Position numbers and translations under genes: made by a program
IMG/VR virus record: IMGVR_UViG_3300020463_000109
Location: 1 to 27,835 of that record
DNA length: 27,835 nt
From: a virus
Strand: one strand, 5' to 3'
The notes under the pieces: model-generated
Told to the model about the DNA's origin: nothing
Seen by the model: the letters and a program-made list of their open reading frames with translations, nothing else
Database searches by the model: none
In this document: positions 7,564 through 14,744 of the stretch, piece by piece
Layout: the number at the start of each line of letters is the position of its first letter
Numbering within the stretch: the first letter of the stretch is position 1

Positions 7564-8765
7564 TAACAGTACCTTTAGTAACCATGAATCAAAACAGTAG
7601 AAGTTTAGGAACTTTTATTGAGAACTTTAAAGATACAATTCATTTTGAAAGTTACAATAACAAAATACTTGAAGATAGTGTTGATAAAGTTGTTGTGTTT
7701 TTTGAATATTTAGGTGATAATGATTATGTGTTTAAAACATTTACTAATTACTTTAAAACATATAACAAGCCAACCTTCCTTGTAATAGATGATAGTTATG
7801 AGGGATTAACTGATATTGAGTTTCTTAAAATTTTAAAAGATGCGGTAGAGAAATACAATATTAGTGATTGGGTAATTCTAAGTAACAATAAAAGATTACC
7901 CATAATGATAAAACGTGTATTTGGAGAAAGAAAATATTATAATAACTATGTTTACTTTAATGTGCAATTAAGTTTAGATAGGTTTGATGGTATTGATCTT
8001 AAAACACAACCAGATACATGGAATGGTAATAGTAACTTACGTAAGAAAAAATATCTTTGTTTAAATAGACAAGAACGATTACATAGACTACAAACTGTTG
8101 ACTATCTTGCACAATATGATTTACTTAAACATGGTTTTGTAAGTTGTCCTTTAGGACAATACAATGATGTTTTAAATGGTACATTTGAAAATGAAAGTAA
8201 TAAAAAATATCGAGATCAGAACTTACAAACTGCTAACTTCTCTCTAGAACAAGTAGAGAGGCTTAACAATACACTCCCATTAGAACTTGATTTGAACGAA
8301 CAAACTTACAGTAGCATGGCTAGGAACCTACCTAGTGTTGAAGATTATTTTAGCGAAAGTTATTACAGTATAATAACTGAAGGTGACTTTTATCAAAGTT
8401 CAATGCGTAAAGCAATTACAGAAAAAGTCTTTAAATGTTTTTTATATAAACATCCTTTTATCATTATAGGACTGCCGAACAGTTTGGAACTTGTACGTGA
8501 ATTAGGCTTTATGACATTCAGTGAATTTGTTGATGAAAGTTATGATGAAATAGAAGATGATACGCAACGTTTGGTAAGTGCGTTAGAACAAGTTAAAATA
8601 TTAACAAATAAAAACATACATAAGATAGAAGAAATGTATAACGGTATTCAAGAAATACTAGAACACAATAGACAACACTACCTACAGTTGCATAAGCAAA
8701 AGCAACCTATTGTATTACTACAAAGAATTAAGCAATGGGTTTTGTATCAAGGTGAGCAAGAATAA
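7560..8765 (+). CDS. glycosyltransferase-like protein with exostosin/fucosyltransferase-type C-terminal block
   Basis: A 401-residue protein with a central KKYLCLNRQERLHR block (about 163-176). The C-terminal domain contains YYSIITEGDF then RKAITEKVFKCFLYKHPFII (about 283-302), LVRELGF and FVDESYDEIEDD. The order Glu-rich turn, ITEKxFK, HPF and GxxxxLxxxGF is the nucleotide-binding end of GT-B enzymes of the exostosin/GT10 type and is common in large marine phages. A helical tail rich in Gln/His/Lys follows. The start overlaps the radical SAM gene by 4 bases. The end runs 38 bases into the convergent gene at 8728. The assignment rests on motif resemblance only, and donor and acceptor are unknown. 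Confidence 0.6.
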   Translation: MITVPLVTMNQNSRSLGTFIENFKDTIHFESYNNKILEDSVDKVVVFFEYLGDNDYVFKTFTNYFKTYNKPTFLVIDDSYEGLTDIEFLKILKDAVEKYNISDWVILSNNKRLPIMIKRVFGERKYYNNYVYFNVQLSLDRFDGIDLKTQPDTWNGNSNLRKKKYLCLNRQERLHRLQTVDYLAQYDLLKHGFVSCPLGQYNDVLNGTFENESNKKYRDQNLQTANFSLEQVERLNNTLPLELDLNEQTYSSMARNLPSVEDYFSESYYSIITEGDFYQSSMRKAITEKVFKCFLYKHPFIIIGLPNSLELVRELGFMTFSEFVDESYDEIEDDTQRLVSALEQVKILTNKNIHKIEEMYNGIQEILEHNRQHYLQLHKQKQPIVLLQRIKQWVLYQGEQE

Positions 8766-9669
8766 AATCTTTATTCGGAATTTCAACATACTTTAACATA
8801 CTTTTTAACTTACGTTTCTTCATATAACTCAATTGATTAATAGATAAGTTAAAAGGATATGTCACACAATTCACATACCATTTAGCATCATATCTATTAC
8901 AGAAGTTATATATGTCTTCCAATCCGTGCCAGTTATTTGTATGTACAACTGTATTAAATTCTAAAGTAAATTTGTTTTCTTTGACCCACTCAACAAATTC
9001 TAATACCTTAGACCATTTGGTTCCACCTCTTACTTTTTCTGCAAGGTCTTTAACTCCGTCTACACTTAATATAAATGTAACCTGTTTGTACAATTTAAAT
9101 TCTGCTAATTCTTCTTTCTTAGGTATAAAGGTTCCGTTTGTATTATAAATTATTTCTATGTCTTTGTTTTTAATTTGACGAAGTAACTTTAAATGCCTGT
9201 CTGTGATTAAAGGCTCACCTCCTAAAAATAAAATTTTGTTTATAGACTCTGGGACATTAGTTACTTCGTCAATCTCCATTAACTTGTTTTTAGCACTACC
9301 GTAAATTTTTCTTTCTTTAACTATCCAACTAGTACTGAATTCAGAATTACAACCATCGCAGGTTAAATTACATAGGTTGTCAAAACCTATTTCTAAAAAT
9401 TTAAGTTCAACTTTATCGTAATTGTATTTTTCGTTAAATTCTTGTCTTAAACTTTTGTGTCCTATTTTTTCTTCGTACCAACACTTTTCACAACCTTTAA
9501 TAAATTCGCCTTTTGCATTTGCTTCACGTATATTTTGATATTCAGGAATGTTTAGAACATTGCCTATGTCGCCATCAAATTGACCAATAGAAGTTTTAAA
9601 TCTACAACAAGGATAGATTCTATTTCCGCCTCTAATGTTGGTATGGTTCCAAAAAGCACTACACTTCAT
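8728..9669 (-). CDS. twitch-domain radical SAM protein
   Basis: Second radical SAM enzyme, 313 residues. The cluster motif is C100-x3-C104-x2-C107 (NLCNLTCDGCNSEF). SAM-binding strands are LFLGGEPL and IIYNTNGTF, then LSVDGVKDLAEKVRGG. Unusually, the auxiliary cysteines precede the radical SAM core: C21 and C22 (YPCCRF) plus C60 and C63 (GCEKCW). This is the layout of the 'twitch domain-containing radical SAM' proteins seen in marine phages and related bacteria. It lies on the minus strand, overlaps the upstream gene (9659-10078) by 11 bases, and converges with the + strand glycosyltransferase-like gene. Products of this family are poorly known; peptide or small-molecule modification is possible. 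Confidence 0.85.
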   Translation of the reverse strand: MKCSAFWNHTNIRGGNRIYPCCRFKTSIGQFDGDIGNVLNIPEYQNIREANAKGEFIKGCEKCWYEEKIGHKSLRQEFNEKYNYDKVELKFLEIGFDNLCNLTCDGCNSEFSTSWIVKERKIYGSAKNKLMEIDEVTNVPESINKILFLGGEPLITDRHLKLLRQIKNKDIEIIYNTNGTFIPKKEELAEFKLYKQVTFILSVDGVKDLAEKVRGGTKWSKVLEFVEWVKENKFTLEFNTVVHTNNWHGLEDIYNFCNRYDAKWYVNCVTYPFNLSINQLSYMKKRKLKSMLKYVEIPNKDFILAHLDTKPIA

Positions 9670-10078
9670 AATATGGTATCCAGTGTTTATCTAAGTCTTT
9701 CTTTAAACAGTCTATTGCGATCTGAATTACTTTTTGGTAATCCATTTCCTTCTTTTGCTCATTCCTAAAAGGATCAAATACAAATATATTGTTTTTGTTC
9801 TTTATACTGTACTTATCCTTATGTAGGTTTAAAAACACCGGTTTAGTGGTGTCTGCGACGCATTTTAAGGGCCCTACACTGCACAGAACATAGTCTGAGC
9901 ACTCAAACATATACTCTAGTTCTTCCTGCTTATATACAGGCGTTTTAACCAGGTTTACACGATCCTTTAACCAATTTGCAAGTTCGGTTTCTAACACCTT
10001 ATCTTGCATTGGTAACATCAAAACATAACTAAATTTATTTTGATTACTGCTTTTAAACAGTTCGTCTATGTGCTTCAT
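9659..10078 (-). CDS. unknown protein, possible half of a GT9-like (heptosyltransferase) fold
   Basis: This 139-residue protein is not securely recognised. An N-terminal strand YVLMLPMQ is followed by EELEYMFECSDYVLCSVGP (about 52-70) and ADTTKPVFLNLHKDKY. That order (E-L-x-x-hydrophobic-x-x-x-D, a glycine-proline turn, then A-x-x-x-K-P) resembles the ADP-binding C-terminal domain of heptosyltransferases of family GT9. The length is only about half of such an enzyme, so it is either a remnant or a single Rossmann-like domain. It sits between the radical SAM gene (11-base overlap) and the degenerate 2OG protein (4-base overlap). It is next to the heptose-type nucleotidyltransferase on the other strand, which makes a sugar-related role attractive but unproved. 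Confidence 0.6.
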   Translation of the reverse strand: MKHIDELFKSSNQNKFSYVLMLPMQDKVLETELANWLKDRVNLVKTPVYKQEELEYMFECSDYVLCSVGPLKCVADTTKPVFLNLHKDKYSIKNKNNIFVFDPFRNEQKKEMDYQKVIQIAIDCLKKDLDKHWIPYYEV

Positions 10079-10671
10079 TTTTGGATTATTTCTAAATCAA
10101 AACAAATGACATTTAAAGGATCTTTTTCTTCATTGTTAATTGTTGTTCTGTGATTAAGGTAACCTGGAACAAAGAATATTTGTCCTTCTGGCATAGGACA
10201 AAATTGTTCCCAACTATTATATTGATTCTTGTTTTCAACGTGTATCTTACTAAAATAAAATTCAGAAGCAGGATTTTCAATTACTAAACTACCTGCTTTA
10301 CTAGGTGCATTCAAAAAATACATTCCTGTATAGAAACTATTTGTATTACGTTTCTTTGTTATACAGCCACCAGGGTACACACTATAAAACCAACTTCTTG
10401 TGATTCCAACAGTTTGTCCTTGTTTTATATCATGACTCTTTACTGTTTCTTTAACAAAGTTAGAAACTTCTTCGCTCTTAAGAACATGGTTTAAGGCGTT
10501 GTTTGTGTGTATGTTGTTTATGCTTTCCCAAGTATTAACGTGTTGAATATTATTGTTTGCAGATATCTTTTGATAGTCTGTAACTACCCTGCCCAATAGT
10601 TCTTTAACTTCGTTGTGCTTTGAAAATTCCACAACATACAAGTCATGGCTGAATAAATTCACTTGTTTCAT
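10075..10671 (-). CDS. degenerate 2OG-oxygenase-fold protein lacking iron ligands
   Basis: A 198-residue protein matching, block for block, the intact oxygenase at 19684-20325: SWFYSVYPGG / SWVNKHTANQ, TGMYFLNAPSKAGSLVIENP / MSFYLQQPEKGGNLEFTN, and QIFFVPGYLNHRTTIN / DIIFFPGWLSHRSQPN. In this copy the HxD iron motif is replaced by N109-T-N111, and the 2OG-binding Arg position is Leu (about 186); only the distal H174 remains. By alignment it should not bind iron in the usual way, so it may be a non-catalytic binding or scaffold protein. The start is taken at the ATG at 10671; an ATG five codons earlier is possible. It heads a three-gene minus-strand block diverging from the fusion gene at 10711. 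Confidence 0.7.
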   Translation of the reverse strand: MKQVNLFSHDLYVVEFSKHNEVKELLGRVVTDYQKISANNNIQHVNTWESINNIHTNNALNHVLKSEEVSNFVKETVKSHDIKQGQTVGITRSWFYSVYPGGCITKKRNTNSFYTGMYFLNAPSKAGSLVIENPASEFYFSKIHVENKNQYNSWEQFCPMPEGQIFFVPGYLNHRTTINNEEKDPLNVICFDLEIIQK

Positions 10672-10697
10672 ATTAATAATTATCAAATTTTCAGTTG

Positions 10698-10705
10698 TGT
10701 AAATA
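10698..10705 (+). promoter_or_regulatory. possible late-promoter-like box TGTAAATA
   Basis: TGTAAATA differs by one base from the T4 late consensus TATAAATA and lies 5 bases before the ATG at 10711, in the 39-base gap of a divergent gene pair. The same GTGTAAATA string occurs on the minus strand upstream of the gene ending at 14706. With T4-like spacing, transcription would start at or next to the ATG. Weak evidence because the site is short and AT-rich. Confidence 0.35.
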
Positions 10706-10710
10706 CTGTT

Positions 10711-11472
10711 ATGAAAGTCGTTTTAGTGACAGGAGGCTTTGATCCTCTACATAGTGGGCATATTGCATACTTCAAATCCGCAAAAAAATTGGGAGATAAA
10801 TTGGTTGTTGGTCTAAATTCAGACGAATGGCTTACACGTAAAAAAGGTCAACCATTTATGCCAATAAAAGAACGTGTGGAAATAATCAGTAATCTATCTA
10901 TGGTAGATGACGTGCTAGTATGGGACGATAGTGATAATACTGCCTGTGGAGCAATCTATAAATTAATGGCAACTTCAGGCTTTGGTAAAGATATAATTTT
11001 TGCCAATGGTGGAGACAGAACAAAAGACAACATTCCTGAGATGGCAACCTATGGCGATAAAATTGAATTTGCATTTGGTGTAGGTGGTGAAGATAAAATT
11101 AATTCAAGTAGTTGGATACTAGAAGAATATAAATTTCCTAAGACTAAACGTCCTTGGGGTTGGTATCGAGTATTAGATGACAAGCCTGGATACAAAGTTA
11201 AGGAACTTGTTATAGAACCTGATAAATTTTTATCTATGCAAAGACATGAGCATAGAGCAGAACATTGGTACGTGCTTAAAGGCGAAATTACAATAGGGAC
11301 TCTAGACGTTAGTAGTGATTTGGATACTACACAAAAATTAATCCAAAATCAAAGCACCACTATTGAAGTAAATGAATGGCATCAAGGCATAAATCATACA
11401 AAAGAACCGTGTCATATTTTAGAAGTACAATATGGTCCTAAATGTATAGAAAGTGATATAATTAGAAAATGA
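10711..11472 (+). CDS. fusion: cytidylyltransferase-type nucleotidyltransferase + mannose-6-P isomerase-type cupin
   Basis: Two-domain protein of 253 residues. Residues 1-135 form a nucleotidyltransferase of the HldE-C/TagD type: VTGGFDPLHSGHIAY holds the HxGH nucleotide-binding motif, SDEW follows, and NSSSWILEEY stands where heptose enzymes have the TTxIIxK block. It would activate a sugar or alditol phosphate with ATP or CTP. Residues about 142-253 match the C-terminal cupin of bifunctional phosphomannose isomerases: KRPWGWYRVL, LSMQRHEHRAEHWYVLKGE with metal ligands in HEHRAEHW, EWHQG, and EVQYGPKCIESDIIRK. The ATG at 10711 is chosen because the GGFDPLH strand starts right after it; an upstream ATG at 10663 lies inside the divergent gene. 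The gene overlaps the GT8-like gene by 4 bases, so it probably makes or channels the donor sugar for neighbouring transferases. Confidence 0.85.
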   Translation: MKVVLVTGGFDPLHSGHIAYFKSAKKLGDKLVVGLNSDEWLTRKKGQPFMPIKERVEIISNLSMVDDVLVWDDSDNTACGAIYKLMATSGFGKDIIFANGGDRTKDNIPEMATYGDKIEFAFGVGGEDKINSSSWILEEYKFPKTKRPWGWYRVLDDKPGYKVKELVIEPDKFLSMQRHEHRAEHWYVLKGEITIGTLDVSSDLDTTQKLIQNQSTTIEVNEWHQGINHTKEPCHILEVQYGPKCIESDIIRK

Positions 11473-12158
11473 ACAAAGTGTTTGTAGGTTACGATCCTAG
11501 AGAAGACATTGCCTATCAAGTTTGCAAACATAGTATTGCAAGAAGAAACCAAGAGGTATTAGTGCGACCTTTGATACAAAAAGAATTAAGAGATTCAGGT
11601 TGGTACACTAGACCTATTGATCCTTTGTCATCAACTGAATTTACATTTACTAGATTTCTAATACCAGAACTTTGTGACTACAAAGGTTGGGCATTGTTTA
11701 TGGATTGTGATATGATCCTATTAACAGATATACAAGAATTATTTGACCAAGCCGATGACAAGTATGCTGTAATGTGTGTTCATCATGATTATACTCCTAG
11801 AGAAGGAATGAAGATGGACGGACAGAAGCAAGTATTATATCCTAGAAAAAATTGGTCTAGTGTAATGCTTTTCAACTGCGGACATCCTAGCAATAAAAAG
11901 ATTAGTAGCAGTGTTGTAAATGATACAAATATTACAGGAAAATATTTACACAGGTTCAGTTGGTTAGAAGACAGTGAGGTAGGACAACTATCACATGAAT
12001 GGAACTGGTTAACCGATTGGTACAAAGAACCTCAAGATGGCAAGCCTAAACTACTACACTATACTGAAGGCGGTCCATGGTTTGAAAACTATCGAGATTG
12101 TGATTATCACAAAGAATGGAAATTAGAACTAGCGGATATGATGAATGTTAGCGATTGA
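11469..12158 (+). CDS. GT8-like glycosyltransferase
   Basis: Glycosyltransferase of 229 residues with the features of family GT8 (LPS galactosyl/glucosyltransferases and glycogenin-like enzymes). It has an N-terminal VFVGYDPREDIAYQV, then STEFTFTRFLIPEL (about 54-67), and the metal-binding D79-C-D81 in ALFMDCDMILLTDI. NWSSVMLFNCGHP (about 127-139) resembles the acceptor-side block, and KLLHYTEGGPWF (about 194-205) contains the H-x-x-G-x-x-W end motif of GT8 proteins. It lies between the sugar activation/isomerase fusion and the GT-B-like copy B, overlapping both. The sugar it transfers cannot be stated. Confidence 0.85.
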   Translation: MNKVFVGYDPREDIAYQVCKHSIARRNQEVLVRPLIQKELRDSGWYTRPIDPLSSTEFTFTRFLIPELCDYKGWALFMDCDMILLTDIQELFDQADDKYAVMCVHHDYTPREGMKMDGQKQVLYPRKNWSSVMLFNCGHPSNKKISSSVVNDTNITGKYLHRFSWLEDSEVGQLSHEWNWLTDWYKEPQDGKPKLLHYTEGGPWFENYRDCDYHKEWKLELADMMNVSD

Positions 12159-12948
12159 TGAATTTGATCAGATAGTAAAATTACTAGTTGAATCTACAGA
12201 AGCAGATGTAGTTCCAGCAAAGTCCATACGTATCGAAAGATACCCTGCACACGTTCCTGTTATACTACGTTCAATGACACGTAGAAAAGAGATACATCGT
12301 TTTTGGAATGAAGGCAGACCTTTCTTTTATATTGACACAGGATATCTAGGAAACTTAAACAAAAAGAAATGGTGGCATAGAGTTGTCCCTAACAATGTAC
12401 AACACACAAAGCCAAGATTAGATTTACCAAGTGATAGATTTGACTTGCTTACTGGTGCTTCGCAAATAAGATTTAACCAATGGCGAAGACCTGGTAAAAA
12501 CATTTTGCTTGTTACTCCAAGTGAAAAGCCTTGTAAGTTTTATGGTATTACTAGAGACGACTGGGTAAAAGAAACAATCGCAGAATTAAAAAAACATACT
12601 GATAGAGAAATTATTATAAGAGACAAAGGTCTAAGACGTGAAAGAATTAGAGACGGAAGTTTACTTACACAATTAAATGAAGATGACATATACGCAGTCG
12701 TAACATACAATTCAATAGCGGCAACCGAAGCAGTTGGGTGGGGAGTACCTGCCTTTGCAACAGCACCAGGAGCCTGTGCCGCGGGTACTCTGGTGTTAAA
12801 TGATTTATCTAGAATAGAACGTCCCCTTTACACAGATCCACAAGAAGTAGTAGCATGGCAAAATTGGTTAGCATATTGCCAGTACACACCTTTAGAATTG
12901 CAGTCAGGGAAGGCTATGAAGATTATAAGGGACTATGGATTATGCTAA
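12145..12948 (+). CDS. GT-B-like family protein, copy B (altered RxHP motif)
   Basis: 267 residues, related to the proteins at 2640, 12942 and 14745. Shared blocks are NILLVTPS (about 116-123), IYAVVTYNSIAATEAVGWGV (about 189-208), and the end WQNWLAYCQYTPLELQSGKA (about 238-257). The motif that is RxHP in the others reads IIIRDKGLRR here, so the His-Pro pair is gone. That may mean loss of transferase activity or a changed donor. The N-terminal half (residues 1-110) shows no recognisable motif. It overlaps the GT8-like gene by 14 bases and copy C by 7 (ATGCTAA), so three sugar-related genes are coupled. Role inferred from family resemblance only. Confidence 0.6.
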   Translation: MLAIDEFDQIVKLLVESTEADVVPAKSIRIERYPAHVPVILRSMTRRKEIHRFWNEGRPFFYIDTGYLGNLNKKKWWHRVVPNNVQHTKPRLDLPSDRFDLLTGASQIRFNQWRRPGKNILLVTPSEKPCKFYGITRDDWVKETIAELKKHTDREIIIRDKGLRRERIRDGSLLTQLNEDDIYAVVTYNSIAATEAVGWGVPAFATAPGACAAGTLVLNDLSRIERPLYTDPQEVVAWQNWLAYCQYTPLELQSGKAMKIIRDYGLC

Positions 12949-13895
12949 CAGTATCAAGTTATTTGAAATGTATTCCTCCGGGAAACAGTAAGCCAGAGAA
13001 GCCAGCAATAATTAAAAACTTTATTGAAGGTGTTAATCGATCAGGAGATAAAGGTTTACTTGTAGATACATATATGCCTTTGGACACAGACGTTGCATTA
13101 ATACAAGGCTTTGTTCATGCAAACAGTAAACCCACACCACATATTAAATTAAGACGCAACGTATATGAAAATCAAATTAAAAGAGGTAAACGTTGTATCA
13201 TAGTAGACAGTAATTTATTTTTAGCATATGATAATAATAACAGCAAAGGATATTTGCGTTATGGTTACGATGGGATATTTGCTAACACAGGTGAATATTG
13301 TACAAGTATTGTAGACCCCACACGTTGGGAAAAAATAAAAGAAATGTTAAGCATAGAAGTAAAACCTTGGAAGACAAAACACGATGGTCATATTTTAATC
13401 TGTTGTCAACGTCATGGTGGTTGGAGTATGCAAGGACAAGATGTATTTGTTTGGTTAGAAAAAACAATAAAGGAAATACGTTTGATAAGTGCAAATCCTA
13501 TTGTTGTTAGGTTTCATCCTGGAGACAAACTAGCACCAACTTATCCACAACGCATTAGACATATGACTTCACAAAAAGTTTATGCAAGTACAAACAGGAC
13601 AATTTTCCAAGATTTACAAAATGCCTGTGCAATGGTTGGACACAATAGTAGTCCTGGAATAATTGCGGCAATAGAAGGTGTACCTGTGTTTCTTACAGAC
13701 GCAGGAAGAAGTCAAGCATTAGATGTTTCGCATCATAATTTTAATCAATTATTAGAACCAAAAGAGTTTGATAGGGAACCGTGGTTACAAAAACTTGCAA
13801 TGTGTCACTGGACTTTAGAGGAATCTAAACAAGGTGAGATATGGAACCATATGCGTAAATGGGCAGACAAAAATAATATTCCTGCTCCTATTTAA
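12942..13895 (+). CDS. GT-B-like family protein, copy C
   Basis: 317 residues from the ATG at 12942. A start at 12855 is possible but would read through the upstream gene in another frame, and GGGA lies 11 bases before the chosen start (AAGGGA at 12927-12932). Family blocks are HILICCQRHGGWSMQG (about 152-167), VVRFHPGDK with RxHP intact, CAMVGHNSSPGIIAAIEGVP (about 228-247), and WLQKLAMCHWTLEESKQG (about 282-299). A short N-terminal sub-domain contains LLVDTYMPLDTDVALIQGFV. Its 3' end overlaps the convergent DAD-type glycosyltransferase by 8 bases. Copy C is closest in layout to copy D, and both have a strand followed by a Gln-His or Gln-Arg-His turn. Confidence 0.6.
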   Translation: MLTVSSYLKCIPPGNSKPEKPAIIKNFIEGVNRSGDKGLLVDTYMPLDTDVALIQGFVHANSKPTPHIKLRRNVYENQIKRGKRCIIVDSNLFLAYDNNNSKGYLRYGYDGIFANTGEYCTSIVDPTRWEKIKEMLSIEVKPWKTKHDGHILICCQRHGGWSMQGQDVFVWLEKTIKEIRLISANPIVVRFHPGDKLAPTYPQRIRHMTSQKVYASTNRTIFQDLQNACAMVGHNSSPGIIAAIEGVPVFLTDAGRSQALDVSHHNFNQLLEPKEFDREPWLQKLAMCHWTLEESKQGEIWNHMRKWADKNNIPAPI

Positions 13896-14706
13896 TATCT
13901 TTCCAATACTCTTCGTCGCGTAATTTAAATAGATCTTTTCGTTTACTGATACCTAGATCTTTTCTATCACCTTTAAGATGATCAAAGTATGCACCTAGTT
14001 CTGTATTGATTAAAGGATGTCCTTCACCTTTTACTAGATGTCCGCTTAGGTCGTTAATGTCTGGATATTGACCACGCATACCTTTAAGCACTTCGTTGAA
14101 AACAAAACTGTCATGCCATTCTTCCATCTTGAATATTCCGTTTTCAGCATCGTCATACACACGTTGAAACTCTTGAATAAATTCTTTACCACCACTTACG
14201 CTTTTTCTAATTCCATAGAATCCGCACTCGGGCCATTTATGTGCTCTTCCAAGATATGATAACCAAGTACGTTCTTTAAAGAAAGACTCGAACTTTTCAT
14301 ACGTGATTGGTGCATGACAAACTGTGTCAGCATCCATCCATACAACTAAATCTTTTTCGCTATTATGAAATGCATCAAACACTGCATAAACTTTATTTGC
14401 AAATCTTACTGCGTCCCATTTAAATTCTTTATGCCAATCTCTTGGACGTCTTTCAGGCCAAGGACATTTGCCATTTGCTTTGGGTTCGTCTTTCCATGTT
14501 TCTTTAAAGGCTAAAAGTTTAGTTAGGTGTGTTTGATTGACTATTTTGATTTGTTCAGGATCAGGATTTACTGGATCACAATCTTCTGCATAGCATACTA
14601 GTTTAATTCTTTTATCAACATTTGTTGCAAAAGTATCTAACATACGTTGACCGTAACTATCCAAACCCGGTTTATGGAATGTAGTTACCACTAGTATATT
14701 ATCCAT
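13888..14706 (-). CDS. DAD-motif glycosyltransferase-like protein, inverted paralog
   Basis: 272 residues on the minus strand. VVWMDADTVCHAP holds the D125-A-D127 metal motif. Downstream are LSYLGRAHKWPECGFYG, EEWHDSFVFNEVL, GHPLINTELGAYFDHLKG and a charged tail. These blocks correspond one to one with the gene at 1313-2089, so the two are diverged duplicates. The segment around RDWHKEFKWDAVRFANKVYAV matches KFKFKWQATKFAHKTFPIF of the other copy. The gene stands alone as an inverted insert between GT-B-like copies C and D, with late-promoter-like boxes in the short divergent gap beyond its start. Sugar and acceptor unknown. Confidence 0.75.
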   Translation of the reverse strand: MDNILVVTTFHKPGLDSYGQRMLDTFATNVDKRIKLVCYAEDCDPVNPDPEQIKIVNQTHLTKLLAFKETWKDEPKANGKCPWPERRPRDWHKEFKWDAVRFANKVYAVFDAFHNSEKDLVVWMDADTVCHAPITYEKFESFFKERTWLSYLGRAHKWPECGFYGIRKSVSGGKEFIQEFQRVYDDAENGIFKMEEWHDSFVFNEVLKGMRGQYPDINDLSGHLVKGEGHPLINTELGAYFDHLKGDRKDLGISKRKDLFKLRDEEYWKDIK

Positions 14707-14717
14707 TACATCATCCT

Positions 14718-14725
14718 TATAAATA
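14718..14725 (+). promoter_or_regulatory. T4-type late promoter box TATAAATA
   Basis: An exact match to the T4 late consensus TATAAATA, recognised in T4 by the gp55 sigma factor with gp33 and the sliding clamp. It lies in the 38-base gap of a divergent pair, 19 bases before the ATG at 14745, giving a leader of about 14 bases. Late expression of copy D is implied. Confidence 0.6.
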
Positions 14726-14731
14726 TTTACA
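14724..14731 (-). promoter_or_regulatory. possible late-promoter-like box TGTAAATA, minus strand
   Basis: Read on the minus strand, GTGTAAATA lies about 17 bases upstream of the ATG at 14706. It differs by one base from TATAAATA and partly overlaps the plus-strand late box, as expected for back-to-back promoters. Weak on its own. Confidence 0.35.
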
Positions 14732-14744
14732 CAGGTATTTAACT

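Noticed and set aside
8760-8776. Hairpin GAATAAA-ATC-TTTATTC at the convergent gene ends as a bidirectional terminator
   Set aside because: The stem is entirely weak A-T except one pair, and no U-run follows on either strand.
10663-10710. Upstream extension of the nucleotidyltransferase-cupin fusion
   Set aside because: It overlaps the start of the divergent gene, and the first conserved strand begins at the ATG at 10711.
12855-12941. Upstream extension of GT-B-like copy C
   Set aside because: It only re-reads the end of copy B in another frame; a ribosome site and the ATGCTAA overlap support 12942.
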